From assembly GCA_900549015.1 (NCBI GenBank), contig URMH01000001.1:89710-153709 (forward strand): a stretch of DNA of 64,000 bases, written 5' to 3'. Both the position numbers and the translations under genes were made by a program. Shown piece after piece: positions 1 to 8,218 of this stretch. Under the pieces are notes generated by a model. It saw nothing but the letters and a program-made list of their open reading frames with translations, was not told where the DNA came from and did not search any database. This stretch comes from an uncultured Blautia sp. (GTDB lineage Bacteria > Bacillota > Clostridia > Lachnospirales > Lachnospiraceae). Positions within the stretch are counted from its first letter, which is position 1. Each line of letters opens with the position of its first letter.

Positions 1-162
1 GCACGAAGTGAGGGCTTCAATTGTGGAAAAGCCAGTGTTCCAAAAACCGGAGAGGGAGCAAAGGAGTTTATCGCATTCCTTCAGCTGAATAAGATTCCGG
101 GAATTGGAGCAGTAACAATAAACAAACTCATAAAGGTAGCGGAAGAAAATGGATACTTATAA
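1..162 (+). CDS. C-terminal fragment of a phage protein with a helix-hairpin-helix-like end
   Basis: The open frame enters from the left edge and gives the last 53 residues of a protein. Its end contains IPGIGAVTINKLIKVAEENG, which resembles a helix-hairpin-helix (I-P-G-I-G followed by a helix), so binding of DNA is likely but unproven. It overlaps the RecU-like gene by 14 nt, which ties it to the same operon. The N-terminus lies outside the window, so the family cannot be named. Confidence 0.6.
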   Translation, partial: ARSEGFNCGKASVPKTGEGAKEFIAFLQLNKIPGIGAVTINKLIKVAEENGYL

Positions 163-700
163 GCGTTCGATAAGAGGTCTGCAGAGCAGATCTAACGGGG
201 AACATTTTGAGGGAATGATAATTGCGGCATCCAGATTCTATGAAGAAAGAGGAATTGCAGCAGTTGATAAAACTCCGGAAGCATTTAAGGTACTGAAGGC
301 AATGGACAGGAACAGAGGGCAGTTCATCTGCTGTTTCACTAAACAGGCTCAGCCTGATTTCAAAGGAATTCTCATGGATTCAACCATGATCTTGTTTGAT
401 GCAAAGCATACGGACAAAGATAAGATTAGCAGGGACGTAGTAACCACTGAACAGCAGGCGTGCTTTGAAAGGTATATGAAGCTTGGGGCAATGTGTTTTT
501 TGGTTGTATCTCTGGAATTTAAAGAATTCTACCGGGTTCCGTGGGTGGTATTTCGGGATATGAAGAAGATTTACGGACACAAGTACATGAACCGGGAAGA
601 ACTGGAACCTTACAGGATCAAATATTCAAACGGAGTGGTGAAGTACCTCGATGGTATTGTTCTCCGGGAAAGGAATGAAGATGAAAGTACAGAAGTATGA
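149..700 (+). CDS. RecU-like Holliday junction resolvase (phage type)
   Basis: 183 residues. The segment QPDFKGILMD (residues 68-77) and FDAKHT (83-88) give a PD-(D/E)xK nuclease core with D70, D84 and K86, arranged as in RecU/PrfA resolvases (D...ExK). RecU proteins cut Holliday junctions late in recombination; a phage copy would process recombination or replication intermediates before packaging. The gene overlaps the gene before it and the clamp gene after it (about 20 nt), so it is co-translated in an early/middle operon. The exact subfamily is inferred from motif pattern only. Confidence 0.75.
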   Translation: MDTYKRSIRGLQSRSNGEHFEGMIIAASRFYEERGIAAVDKTPEAFKVLKAMDRNRGQFICCFTKQAQPDFKGILMDSTMILFDAKHTDKDKISRDVVTTEQQACFERYMKLGAMCFLVVSLEFKEFYRVPWVVFRDMKKIYGHKYMNREELEPYRIKYSNGVVKYLDGIVLRERNEDESTEV

Positions 701-1745
701 GATCGCCAGAGTTATTGATAAATTAAAAAGTATTGTGCAGAAGAACGACCAGTTTCCGGCTCTGGGAGGGATTCTGGTAAAGGACGGGTATTTAATCGCC
801 TCCAACTCCGAGATTACAATGAAGGTCAAATTAGAGGCCTCAGAAGGCAGTTATTTTATTATTCCAATGAAAGCCTTTGACTTGATCAAAAATCTTCCGG
901 ATGGAGAAATCGACATCAGCGCAACCGACAAGAATGTAGTTATGATCAAGATAGGAGCAATTAAAAACAAATACCAGAGTTACCCTCCGGAGGAATTCAA
1001 TTTTGATATTACAGAGGATCCGGAAGCGGATGGAGTGGAATTGAATGGTAAAAAGATCATGGAGGCTATAGGTCATGTTATTTATGCAGCAGCTGACGGC
1101 GGTGCGAATACACAGATGACCGGAATTTATTTTGAGGGTACAGACAGCGGAGTTTCCCTTGCCGCACTGGACGGGCACGTAGTCGCAGTAGATTCTGTTA
1201 AAGCAGAAGGCGCAAAGGACATGAAGCTGATCGTGCCGAAGGCAACTGCCAAGAAGTTAATCTCCATGGGCGTGATTGATGATGTGACTCTTACATATAC
1301 CAAAAACAGTGCGGTATTCAAGTCTGATGAATATACCATTTACACAAGACTGATTGAAGGAAAATACTTTGCTTATCAGAAAATGTTTACCGAAGGCGAG
1401 ATTAATACATGTGCATCAAGAACTGCATTGATCGGCGCAATGACCAGGGCAAAGATGTGTACGGAAGAAAAGCAGCCGGCAGTATTCCAGATAGAAGACG
1501 ATGTGCTGAATATCAGTATCCGGGATAAGCTGGCAGACTATCAGGAACAGGTACCGCTTCAGGAAACCGTATGCAAATCCATACGGTTGGGATTCGATTC
1601 AAGACTGGTCCTGGAAACATTGAAAGCCTTCACCTGTGACAATATTGCACTGGGCTTCACCAGCCCACGAACACCGATGATTGTGGAAGCAGAGGACAGC
1701 GACATGAAAGCCATGGTGCTTCCAGTAGCGATAAGGGAGGCTTAA
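681..1745 (+). CDS. DNA polymerase III beta subunit (sliding clamp), phage-encoded
   Basis: 354 residues from the ATG at 681, chosen because AAGGA at 670-674 is well spaced; in-frame starts at 651 and 675 lack this. Length and sequence fit a three-domain beta clamp: it begins with a helix (KYEIARVIDKLKSIVQKN) followed by ALGGILVKDGYLIASNSEI, and each third has the beta-rich pattern with helix. The homodimeric ring would tether a polymerase, and often a nuclease or ligase, to DNA. A phage copy suggests either a dedicated phage polymerase further left or replacement of the host clamp. Overlaps the resolvase gene by 20 nt. Confidence 0.85.
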   Translation: MKVQKYEIARVIDKLKSIVQKNDQFPALGGILVKDGYLIASNSEITMKVKLEASEGSYFIIPMKAFDLIKNLPDGEIDISATDKNVVMIKIGAIKNKYQSYPPEEFNFDITEDPEADGVELNGKKIMEAIGHVIYAAADGGANTQMTGIYFEGTDSGVSLAALDGHVVAVDSVKAEGAKDMKLIVPKATAKKLISMGVIDDVTLTYTKNSAVFKSDEYTIYTRLIEGKYFAYQKMFTEGEINTCASRTALIGAMTRAKMCTEEKQPAVFQIEDDVLNISIRDKLADYQEQVPLQETVCKSIRLGFDSRLVLETLKAFTCDNIALGFTSPRTPMIVEAEDSDMKAMVLPVAIREA

Positions 1746-1747
1746 AT

Positions 1748-1951
1748 ATGATCGAGATTATATCAGTAAAAGATATCAAAGATGCAACACCAGAGGAACT
1801 TGCAAATCTTCGCCGGAAGGGACTTCTTCCGGCAGAAGGAACCAGGGGAACATCTGGAAGACCTCTCAGCCCGTATGAGCGAACCAGAGCACAGGTGGCT
1901 GCTACTGGAAACAGACGGGTGATGGAAAACTTTATTGCCACGCACAGCTGA
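1748..1951 (+). CDS. Small phage protein, unknown
   Basis: 67 residues, starting 3 nt after the clamp gene, with GGGAGG at 1735-1740. Contains a predicted helix with PEELANLRRKG and a charged middle; no known motif is recognised. Position in the tight operon supports it as real. Confidence 0.65.
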   Translation: MIEIISVKDIKDATPEELANLRRKGLLPAEGTRGTSGRPLSPYERTRAQVAATGNRRVMENFIATHS

Positions 1952-1966
1952 AAGGGGATGAAATAA

Positions 1967-2173
1967 ATGAATTTGTATAGATATTATCAGCATGATGGAT
2001 TCCGATGCGAAACTACAGTCGGAATTGTTAAAGCAAAAGACATGCAAGAGGCTGAAAAAATCGTAAAAAACCATTACGAAAAAGCATATCGAGGAGAATT
2101 CCAGCGCGATGGTTGGGAGCTGGAAGAAGTTGAGTTTTCCGATGATGGATGCAGCGAAATTTATTACGGGTGA
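1967..2173 (+). CDS. Small acidic phage protein, unknown
   Basis: 68 residues. Sequence pattern (short strand, then AKDMQEAEKIVKNHYEKAY helix, then an acidic C-terminus) is common among small phage proteins of unknown role. AAGGGG at 1951-1956 is a plausible ribosome site. Nothing further can be assigned. Confidence 0.6.
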   Translation: MNLYRYYQHDGFRCETTVGIVKAKDMQEAEKIVKNHYEKAYRGEFQRDGWELEEVEFSDDGCSEIYYG

Positions 2174-2178
2174 TTAAT

Positions 2179-2430
2179 ATGGCGAAGGCGTTATATAACT
2201 TATGCAAAAGGAATGGGACAGTGATGGAGTACTCCATCACTGGATCCGAAGTAGCTGAATTGATTAGCTGCAAAAAGCAGGATGTTTATAATTCTGCGAG
2301 CTACGGCCAGATGATCCGGAAAGAATTTTACGTTGAAGTTGTAGACCGGCCACTGAGCCGAACGAAAGATCTTACATTACTTTTGGAATATGACCGGGTT
2401 TGTAGAGAAATTCTTGAGAGGTGTGGATGA
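2179..2430 (+). CDS. Small phage protein, possible DNA-binding
   Basis: 83 residues from ATG 2179; an upstream in-frame ATG at 2149 would overlap the preceding gene by 25 nt and has no better ribosome site. A central stretch TGSEVAELISCKKQDVYNSA looks like a weak helix-turn-helix, but this is inference. It ends in an ATGA overlap with the next gene. Confidence 0.55.
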   Translation: MAKALYNLCKRNGTVMEYSITGSEVAELISCKKQDVYNSASYGQMIRKEFYVEVVDRPLSRTKDLTLLLEYDRVCREILERCG

Positions 2431-2654
2431 TGAAAGTATATAAAGCAGTGCATGAGAGAGAAAACAAGTGCAAGGAATTGCACAAAGAGATGAATATGAA
2501 TGTAGGCCCGACCAGACTGGTCCAGCCGGATTTTTACCTGTTGGTCGATGTGGATGACCTGCAGAAACAGATGAATGCTTTGGAGAACGAACTTCACCGA
2601 ATGAAAAGAGTGGAAGCAAGGAGAAAATGGAGATATGTTCATAAAAGAAGATGA
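2427..2654 (+). CDS. Small phage protein with C-terminal coiled coil
   Basis: 75 residues from ATG 2427 (ATGA overlap with the preceding stop; GAGAGG at 2415-2420). The C-terminal half DLQKQMNALENELHRMKRVE is a heptad-like coiled coil, followed by a basic tail. Function unknown. Overlaps the next gene by 20 nt. Confidence 0.55.
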   Translation: MMKVYKAVHERENKCKELHKEMNMNVGPTRLVQPDFYLLVDVDDLQKQMNALENELHRMKRVEARRKWRYVHKRR

Positions 2655-3681
2655 TTTGAAATTGAATGAGTGGCAGTTTTCTCAAAGAAAATTTCTTCCG
2701 TATGAGATAAAAACCAAACTTGCTGAAACAAGAATTCGTGAATGGTATGACAACTGGAATGGACAAGTATATCTAAGTTATTCGGGAGGGCTTGATAGTA
2801 CAGCTCTGCTTCATATGATCCGCAAAACTGTCGGAAAAGAAGTACCAGCAGTGTTCTCGAATACTGGTTTGGAATTTCCTGAGATTGTGAGATTTGCCAG
2901 AAAAGCCAGTGGAGAGTTTTTGGAAATTTATCCGCAGAGAAAAGACGGTAGTCGAGCTACATTCAAATGGGTTGTCGAAACTTATGGATTTCCTATTACA
3001 TCAAAGGAGAACGCCGCAAGAATCAGAAAACTCAGACACGGAAATCTTTGTAACAGGTATAGAAATTATCTTTTAAATGGAGATGAGCGAGGAAAATTCG
3101 GAGTACTTCCAAAGAAATGGCATTACCTCTTAGAGACTAAGTTTGATACCAGTGAGAAGTGTTGTGACATCATGAAAAAGAATCCGTTTTCAAAATACGG
3201 CAAAGAAACAGGACGCGTTCCATACGTAGGTACAACACAGGACGAAGGCTTTATGCGCGCACGTTTATATGCTCATACTGGCTGCAATGTGTATGACGGC
3301 AAAACGATTAAAAGTCAGCCACTCGGACCATGGAACAGACAGGATGTTCTCAGATACATTGTGGAAAATGATGTGGAAATATGTTCAATTTATGGAGATA
3401 TACGGAAATCATCAAGCGGGTTATATTACACTACAGGAGAACAGAGAACTGGTTGCATGTTCTGTGCATTCGGAGCACATATGGAGGAATGCCCGAATAG
3501 ATTTCAAAGAATGGCGAAAACACATCCGAAACATTGGAAAATCTGTATGAATCTTGAAAACAATGGAGTTAGATATCAAGATGCATTATTAGAATGTAAA
3601 ATCGAAACTGAAACGTGGGAACAAATGGGACAGATGAGCATAGAAGATTATCTGAAAGGGAAGATTCATGAAACGGCATGA
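2635..3681 (+). CDS. PAPS reductase-fold (PP-loop) phage protein with Cys motif
   Basis: 348 residues. The PP-loop SGGLDST at residues 50-56 binds ATP or a nucleotide by adenylation chemistry, as in the PAPS reductase/DndC/tRNA thiolase superfamily. A C-terminal RTGCMFCAFG with Cys at 274, 277 and 286 resembles Fe-S or metal motifs of DndC-like members. Such proteins are frequent in phage early regions; the substrate is unknown and assimilatory sulfate reduction is unlikely here. It is the first of three PP-loop proteins in this prophage (others at 9662 and 11128), which suggests related chemistry on a nucleotide or nucleic acid. Overlaps both neighbours. Confidence 0.8.
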   Translation: MFIKEDDLKLNEWQFSQRKFLPYEIKTKLAETRIREWYDNWNGQVYLSYSGGLDSTALLHMIRKTVGKEVPAVFSNTGLEFPEIVRFARKASGEFLEIYPQRKDGSRATFKWVVETYGFPITSKENAARIRKLRHGNLCNRYRNYLLNGDERGKFGVLPKKWHYLLETKFDTSEKCCDIMKKNPFSKYGKETGRVPYVGTTQDEGFMRARLYAHTGCNVYDGKTIKSQPLGPWNRQDVLRYIVENDVEICSIYGDIRKSSSGLYYTTGEQRTGCMFCAFGAHMEECPNRFQRMAKTHPKHWKICMNLENNGVRYQDALLECKIETETWEQMGQMSIEDYLKGKIHETA

Positions 3682-3913
3682 ATATGCATTTCCCTGTGGT
3701 GGCTGTATTTGCAATCACTGTGCGAATAATCTATACAGTTCGGGCAAAATGGCAGGAGAAGCAAAGATATTTTGCTATGTTTGTGAGGAATGTCGATATT
3801 ATGATGGGGACTTAAAAAATAAAGATATGAGATGCAAGCAGTGCAAAAATTATATCGTAACAAATGAACATGCTGAACGTTTGAGAAAAAAGATAAAGGT
3901 GGTAAAGAAATGA
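3668..3913 (+). CDS. Cysteine-rich small phage protein, likely metal-binding
   Basis: 81 residues with four C-x2-C pairs (C10-G-G-C, C15-N-H-C, C36-Y-V-C, C-K-Q-C near residue 57) plus a further Cys, typical of zinc-binding ribbons or knuckles. Overlaps the PP-loop gene by 14 nt and the next gene by 4 nt, so it could be a partner of the PP-loop enzyme. No family name is recognised. Confidence 0.6.
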   Translation: MKRHEYAFPCGGCICNHCANNLYSSGKMAGEAKIFCYVCEECRYYDGDLKNKDMRCKQCKNYIVTNEHAERLRKKIKVVKK

Positions 3914-4224
3914 GGAAGATTAAGGAGAAACGCATGCAGAGTTATGTCCTTAGAGCCAGAAAAATGGTTCAAGAAGGAAAAAACAAAGAAGGGGCAGAAA
4001 TGCTTAGTGAGGGCATGAGTTATTACAGTAACAATATCATCAAAGCTCTTACGCCGTATGCAACTGCAGACGCCGGAATTATTTCTATGGTCCTGCACAA
4101 CTTGGCAGATGGTATCGAGAAGAATAATCCAGGAGCAAAAGAGCTTCGCATGTGGGCAGAAAACAACACCACAAAACCTGAATTGCAAGAAACAATTAAG
4201 GTTAAGAAACCCAATATGAGGTAG
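3910..4224 (+). CDS. Helical phage protein, unknown
   Basis: 104 residues, largely alpha-helical by composition, basic at both ends. The middle (SYYSNNIIKALTPYATADAG) has a hydrophobic helix but no clear membrane segment. ATGA overlap with the preceding gene. Function unknown. Confidence 0.55.
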   Translation: MRKIKEKRMQSYVLRARKMVQEGKNKEGAEMLSEGMSYYSNNIIKALTPYATADAGIISMVLHNLADGIEKNNPGAKELRMWAENNTTKPELQETIKVKKPNMR

Positions 4225-4227
4225 AAA

Positions 4228-4773
4228 ATGACAAGAACTGAAACAACCAAATTCCTTGGAAAATTACTTATAGATACTCGCCTCGGAGGGGCTGGCTCGC
4301 ACTGGGCCAGCGAGGTTAGTATTGATCCATGGACACCGAAGGCAAGGCGGGTGGACTACATGGAATTTTCTCCGGCGAATCAATGCTCTGTGTCAGGAAT
4401 AGAAAAAGGCATATTCACCTGCTATGAAATTAAGAGCTGCAAAGAGGATGTTTATAGCGGTAATGGCTTGAATTTCTTCGGGGAAAAGAATTACATTGTA
4501 ACTACGATGGCATGTTACAAAGACATTCTGCCAGATTTCCGGAGCGGCAAATTTGCTAATTACATGAGTGAAAAGCACCCGGATTCATCAACTTATTATG
4601 GCATTATGGTTGCTATTCCGTTTTGGGGAGAAGCAACGGAAGAATTCAATGATCCTACACCATTAAGCGAGGATAGAAACTGGAAGTTGGAAATTGTATT
4701 GCCTTGCAGACAGGGGATAAGAACGAAGTCTATGACAGAATTACTATTCTGCATGCTGCGGAGCGGGCGTTGA
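4228..4773 (+). CDS. Phage protein with PD-(D/E)xK nuclease-like core
   Basis: 181 residues. The order VDYMEFSP ... IFTCYEIKSCKEDVYSGNG ... KNYIVTT matches a restriction-like nuclease layout: an acidic residue in VDYM, then E-x-K (YEIKSC), then strands. Related phage proteins are often annotated as MmcB-like or hypothetical nucleases. The catalytic assignment is inference from the D...ExK spacing. Starts 4 nt after the preceding stop. Confidence 0.5.
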   Translation: MTRTETTKFLGKLLIDTRLGGAGSHWASEVSIDPWTPKARRVDYMEFSPANQCSVSGIEKGIFTCYEIKSCKEDVYSGNGLNFFGEKNYIVTTMACYKDILPDFRSGKFANYMSEKHPDSSTYYGIMVAIPFWGEATEEFNDPTPLSEDRNWKLEIVLPCRQGIRTKSMTELLFCMLRSGR

Positions 4774-4787
4774 GAGGAGGAATTAAG

Positions 4788-5714
4788 ATGGCAATATTCC
4801 ATAAAACATTGCAGTATCATGAAGATACAACGGAGAAAAGAGATATTTCTCAGGAAGATATAGAATTTCTGAAGAAATTGCAGCTTGAAATGAATACTCA
4901 GGACACAACAGGAACAGCGGATCCTCGCTTCTGGGTTATTAAAGGTAGCGAGAGAGTGATCAATAATGAGGATCCGGACGAGCTGTGCTTGCAAGTAGAT
5001 GGAAGCACAGTTACAAGCACAACGGAAGAAACGGTGAAGTATCTCAATGATAACATCTTGCCAGACTGCAATATCGATAGAGGCTGCAAAATTGAAACAG
5101 GGTATACATGGGATTTTAAACTGACGTACACGGAAGATGGAGAAGAAGAGTATGATGATTTGTCAACGCAGGAAGTGAATGAATTTCTTGCCAACAATGG
5201 ACATGATGATACCATGATAATTGGTATTTCAATCAGACCATTTATGTACCCAAACACGATGTTTCTTACAGAGAAAGAAGCCAGGGAACATCTTAAGAGA
5301 AATCATTATCATTACTCAGAAGACGCACATACATATTGCATGGTTGCGTGGAGATCCCCGGAAGTAGAAAAATTATGGAAGATATTACGGGAAACAAAAT
5401 GGGATTGCAAAGACAAAGAGCTTGAAAGCCATGAAGAAAAGTACATTCTACATTACTGTATTTCTCTCATGCAGGAGTTGGTCGGATGTTTCGAAGAATG
5501 GTACAGATGGGTACATGGAGAAAATGCAATAGAAGAGCTGAGTGAAGAAGAAAAGTTCTGCTATAACATGTCGTATTTCCATATTGTCCAGGAACTGTTT
5601 TTGTTTCGCACATCACATTCTGGAGGAACATCAACGAGGGCAAAATGCAGACAGTTTGGTGTTGATAGCAGTGAAAATGTCGAATTCAAATTCAGTGAGG
5701 AAGAAGATGGATAA
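4788..5714 (+). CDS. Large acidic phage protein, unknown
   Basis: 308 residues from ATG 4788, which follows GAGAGGAGG at 4772-4780. Rich in Glu, Asp, His and Trp, with no recognised motif. The region around PNTMFLTEKEAREHLKRNHY resembles a segment seen in phage proteins that carry a helix-rich acidic domain. It could be an anti-host or DNA-mimic factor because of charge, but that is only a guess. Overlaps the next gene by 8 nt. Confidence 0.6.
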   Translation: MAIFHKTLQYHEDTTEKRDISQEDIEFLKKLQLEMNTQDTTGTADPRFWVIKGSERVINNEDPDELCLQVDGSTVTSTTEETVKYLNDNILPDCNIDRGCKIETGYTWDFKLTYTEDGEEEYDDLSTQEVNEFLANNGHDDTMIIGISIRPFMYPNTMFLTEKEAREHLKRNHYHYSEDAHTYCMVAWRSPEVEKLWKILRETKWDCKDKELESHEEKYILHYCISLMQELVGCFEEWYRWVHGENAIEELSEEEKFCYNMSYFHIVQELFLFRTSHSGGTSTRAKCRQFGVDSSENVEFKFSEEEDG

Positions 5715-5961
5715 ATCAATAATAATGTTTGACACACCGGATTCTTGTGGAGAATGTTTCTGCCAGAAAGGGTATACAGTTTATGGTTATGCATGTGGTC
5801 TCACAAATAGGATGAATAAAGATGCTCGCTGTAGGCCGGGTTGGTGCCCGTTGATACCACTTCCGGAACGCCATATAGCTTCGAAAACTGCAACGGGGTA
5901 TGAAATTGGATACGAAGATGGATGGAATGAGTGTCTTGAAAAAATAGTGGGAGGCGAGTAA
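5707..5961 (+). CDS. Cysteine-rich small phage protein
   Basis: 84 residues from ATG 5707 with GAGG at 5696-5699. Six to seven Cys in the first half (CGECFC, then C-G-L, C-R-P-G-W-C) suggest a metal-binding fold. Starting further upstream would run back through the previous gene in another frame. Function unknown. Confidence 0.6.
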   Translation: MDKSIIMFDTPDSCGECFCQKGYTVYGYACGLTNRMNKDARCRPGWCPLIPLPERHIASKTATGYEIGYEDGWNECLEKIVGGE

Positions 5962-5962
5962 T

Positions 5963-6331
5963 TTGAAAAGCTTAGAAAAAATATTGGAAAATCGTTGCAT
6001 TCGGAATCACAAAACAATGTTTCCGGTGCATGAAGCAGAGATTGGGCTTCCGGACTGTGGAATCTGTAGAGTGATATGGGAACGTGTGAATGGTTATGAA
6101 CACGTAGCAGCCTCCCCGCAAGATCCTGGTTCACAAAATAAATACCTTCTTCCAACAGGGAACGATATGCGTGCATTAAAGGATATTTTCTTTGGAGATG
6201 AAGAAGTAGAGCACAAGTTTAGCATAAAGAAGTATCAATATGCAAATTTAAATGGAGCTGAAGGCTGGGTGCATTTATGGAAACCGATAGGACATGAAAT
6301 TGATGAATTGGTAAAGAGAGAAGGTGAATAA
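5963..6331 (+). CDS. Phage protein similar to DUF7694-type proteins
   Basis: 122 residues with a TTG start at 5963 directly after the previous stop. The ending (MRALKDIFFGDEEVEHKF, then YANLNGAEGWVHLWKP) has the layout of a small phage family that carries a conserved LKDxF...H-LWRP signature. Role unknown. The TTG start is preferred because it keeps the gene tightly packed between neighbours. Confidence 0.55.
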   Translation: MKSLEKILENRCIRNHKTMFPVHEAEIGLPDCGICRVIWERVNGYEHVAASPQDPGSQNKYLLPTGNDMRALKDIFFGDEEVEHKFSIKKYQYANLNGAEGWVHLWKPIGHEIDELVKREGE

Positions 6332-6652
6332 ATGAGAAATGTATTATTTTATATTGCAGGAGCTGCTACAGTAGGAGTGTTTTTTACATTATGGTGCGCG
6401 GTAGCAGTACAAAGAGTGAGAAAAGAAAGTGAAGCATCCAAGTACGGAGAGCTTTGTGCGAGGATTCAGAAACAGATCGATGAAACAAGAATGAGAATTT
6501 ATTCTGTGAAAATGCAGCTTCATATAGCAGATCATGCTCTGGATCAGGCATTGCTCCAGTGGAAGTATGAGTATTTGATGAAACAGGAACAATGGCTTAT
6601 CGAACTGATGTGCGGAAAAAGAGAAGAAGAAAAGCAGGAGGAAAAGCAATGA
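6332..6652 (+). CDS. Single-pass membrane protein with cytoplasmic coiled coil
   Basis: 106 residues. Residues 4-27 (VLFYIAGAATVGVFFTLWCA) form one membrane helix, followed by a long charged helix (KESEASKYGELCARIQKQID) likely to be coiled coil. An inner-membrane anchor for a phage replication or exclusion function is possible, but nothing proves it. Starts one base after the previous stop. Confidence 0.55.
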   Translation: MRNVLFYIAGAATVGVFFTLWCAVAVQRVRKESEASKYGELCARIQKQIDETRMRIYSVKMQLHIADHALDQALLQWKYEYLMKQEQWLIELMCGKREEEKQEEKQ

Positions 6653-6870
6653 AGTGTAGTATCAGCACATATTATAAGATTTTGGACGCAGAATTATATA
6701 ATTATGATGATAGTTATATGAAACTGGATGTTGACGTCAATGCGAAAAGTATCGATCTTGAAGAATATGCGAGCAAACAGAAAAAGAGCATTGCGGATAT
6801 GTGTAATGTGCCTGAAGAAAAGGTAATTCCAATATCTCGATTAGAGTATGAAACATATGCAGATGAGTAA
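6649..6870 (+). CDS. Small acidic phage protein, unknown
   Basis: 73 residues from ATG 6649, preceded by CAGGAGG at 6635-6641; overlaps the membrane-protein gene by 4 nt. No known motif. Confidence 0.55.
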   Translation: MKCSISTYYKILDAELYNYDDSYMKLDVDVNAKSIDLEEYASKQKKSIADMCNVPEEKVIPISRLEYETYADE

Positions 6871-6885
6871 AGAGAGGAAGCCCAT

Positions 6886-7098
6886 ATGTACAGCAAATGC
6901 CAGAAGTGCGGAAAGAAACTGACGGATCCCGAAAGCATCAAAAGGGGATATGGACCGGAATGTTGGAACAGCCTGACTGCACATTATTACCGAAACCCTG
7001 TTGACTGGGAAAACTACAGAGTACCTGGGCAAATGAACATTGAGGATTTTTTGGATATGGGAGGTGGGGACAATGGCGATAAGAAAGATATGCCCTGA
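6886..7098 (+). CDS. Small zinc-finger-like protein (DUF6011-like)
   Basis: 70 residues. CQKCGKKLTDPESIKRGYGP followed by E-C gives C-x2-C ... GxGPxC, the pattern of small phage/plasmid proteins usually placed in DUF6011. Probably binds zinc; role unknown. Its last 26 nt overlap the next gene. Confidence 0.6.
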   Translation: MYSKCQKCGKKLTDPESIKRGYGPECWNSLTAHYYRNPVDWENYRVPGQMNIEDFLDMGGGDNGDKKDMP

Positions 7099-7303
7099 AT
7101 GCGGGCAACAGTACGGCACCAGACCAGCAGTGTCGAGAAAGGATAGGAAAACAGAAATATGTCCTGACTGTGGAACAAAGCAGGCACTTGACACTGTGAG
7201 GGATTTGTTGGGACCGGAAATGACCGATCAGCAATGGGAAGGATATAAAAGCGGATTTTTAAAAAGGTCGAGGGAGGGACAGCATGGACAGAACACTTTA
7301 TAA
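7073..7303 (+). CDS. Small two-CxxC zinc-ribbon protein
   Basis: 76 residues from ATG 7073, downstream of GGGAGGTGGGG (7060-7070). Two C-x2-C knuckles (CPECG at 8-12, CPDCG near 30) form a zinc ribbon; the rest is basic and helical. Probably nucleic-acid binding by analogy. Overlaps both neighbours. Confidence 0.6.
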   Translation: MAIRKICPECGQQYGTRPAVSRKDRKTEICPDCGTKQALDTVRDLLGPEMTDQQWEGYKSGFLKRSREGQHGQNTL

Positions 7304-7514
7304 TGCCAGCGGGTGTAAGGATAAGACCGCTCATGATGCGATTTGTTCTGCATCAAAACCGCAGACACAGGTTTTCAGATCTGACTGGACGCGGAGAGAC
7401 AACGAGGCAGATATGTTCGTAAAGATGGTGAAACGTCTGGCAAAAGGATTTAATTTTAAACTTTGCGACAGAATTCGATTTGAGGATCCGGAAACAGGAA
7501 AGAAATATTTGTGA
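7284..7514 (+). CDS. Small phage protein, unknown
   Basis: 76 residues with a strong ribosome site (GGGAGGG) ahead of ATG 7284. DNEADMFVKMVKRLAKGFNF suggests an amphipathic helix. No function can be assigned. Tightly packed with both neighbours. Confidence 0.55.
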   Translation: MDRTLYNASGCKDKTAHDAICSASKPQTQVFRSDWTRRDNEADMFVKMVKRLAKGFNFKLCDRIRFEDPETGKKYL

Positions 7515-7522
7515 GGTATGGC

Positions 7523-8095
7523 ATGGACACAGAGAAAAAAGTACAATTCGTAGCACTGACAAAAGAGGAAATTGATGCAATGATTCAGCAGGCTGCCCTT
7601 GCCGGCGCACAGGTTGCGTCTGATGCAATGATGGTAGGGCAGAGAAAAAGCGAGAAGGAGAAGATTGATCGTCGTTTGCATAATACTGATTTACTCCTTA
7701 GAAATTACAGAACTTTAAAGGCGAGCTACGAAAATGCCGTCTACAAGTCCAAGGAAGGGGAGGTTACAGAGGTGCTGGAAGACATCATGACCATGAAAGA
7801 TGATAAGGTCATAGTGGAGAGCATCAAAACTTCGGCCAAAAGAACCGCTATCATGGTACAGCATATTGACAAAATGCTTGATGTATACCGTATCTATTGT
7901 AGCAAATTATCGGAAAAAGATAAGAGACGCTATAAGATTATTAAAGCCCTTTACATATCAAAGACGCCAATGACAATTGCAGAAATTTCAAAAAAATTTT
8001 CGGTCAGCAAGGTCACTGTTTACGAAGATATCAAAATTGCGAAAGAGCGCTTATCTTCGCTGTTTTTCGGAATTGATGGTCTGAAGTTTTTTTAA
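7523..8095 (+). CDS. Sigma-70 region 4-like late transcription regulator
   Basis: 190 residues from ATG 7523 (GAGG at 7512-7515). The C-terminus (TIAEISKKFSVSKVTVYEDI, around residues 150-170) is a clear helix-turn-helix of the sigma region 4 / ArpU type, preceded by a long helical region. In Firmicutes phages a gene of this type is usually the last of the early operon and switches on late genes. Its placement just before the promoter at 8130 and the packaging genes fits that role; direct control is inferred. Confidence 0.65.
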   Translation: MDTEKKVQFVALTKEEIDAMIQQAALAGAQVASDAMMVGQRKSEKEKIDRRLHNTDLLLRNYRTLKASYENAVYKSKEGEVTEVLEDIMTMKDDKVIVESIKTSAKRTAIMVQHIDKMLDVYRIYCSKLSEKDKRRYKIIKALYISKTPMTIAEISKKFSVSKVTVYEDIKIAKERLSSLFFGIDGLKFF

Positions 8096-8129
8096 TAAAA
8101 TCAGAATAACGGAATCTGTTAACTTAACA

Positions 8130-8158
8130 TTGACTTAATAACGAAAATGGTGTATGAT
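8130..8158 (+). promoter_or_regulatory. Strong sigma-A-type promoter upstream of late region
   Basis: TTGACT at 8130-8135 and TATGAT at 8153-8158 with a 17-bp spacer. The expected start near 8165 places a terminator only about 25-50 nt downstream, so unmodified transcripts would be short. This is the only near-consensus promoter seen ahead of the late genes. Confidence 0.7.
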
Positions 8159-8189
8159 ATGCGAGTAAAATTTTAATCAAAAGCCATGA

Positions 8190-8218
8190 GCCACTGGGAA
8201 AAAACCAGTGGCTTTTTT
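8190..8218 (+). terminator. Rho-independent terminator directly after the late promoter
   Basis: GCCACTGG (8190-8197), loop GAAAAAA, CCAGTGGC (8205-8212) and six T. It closes the early operon and also lies right after the 8130-8158 promoter. Confidence 0.8.
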
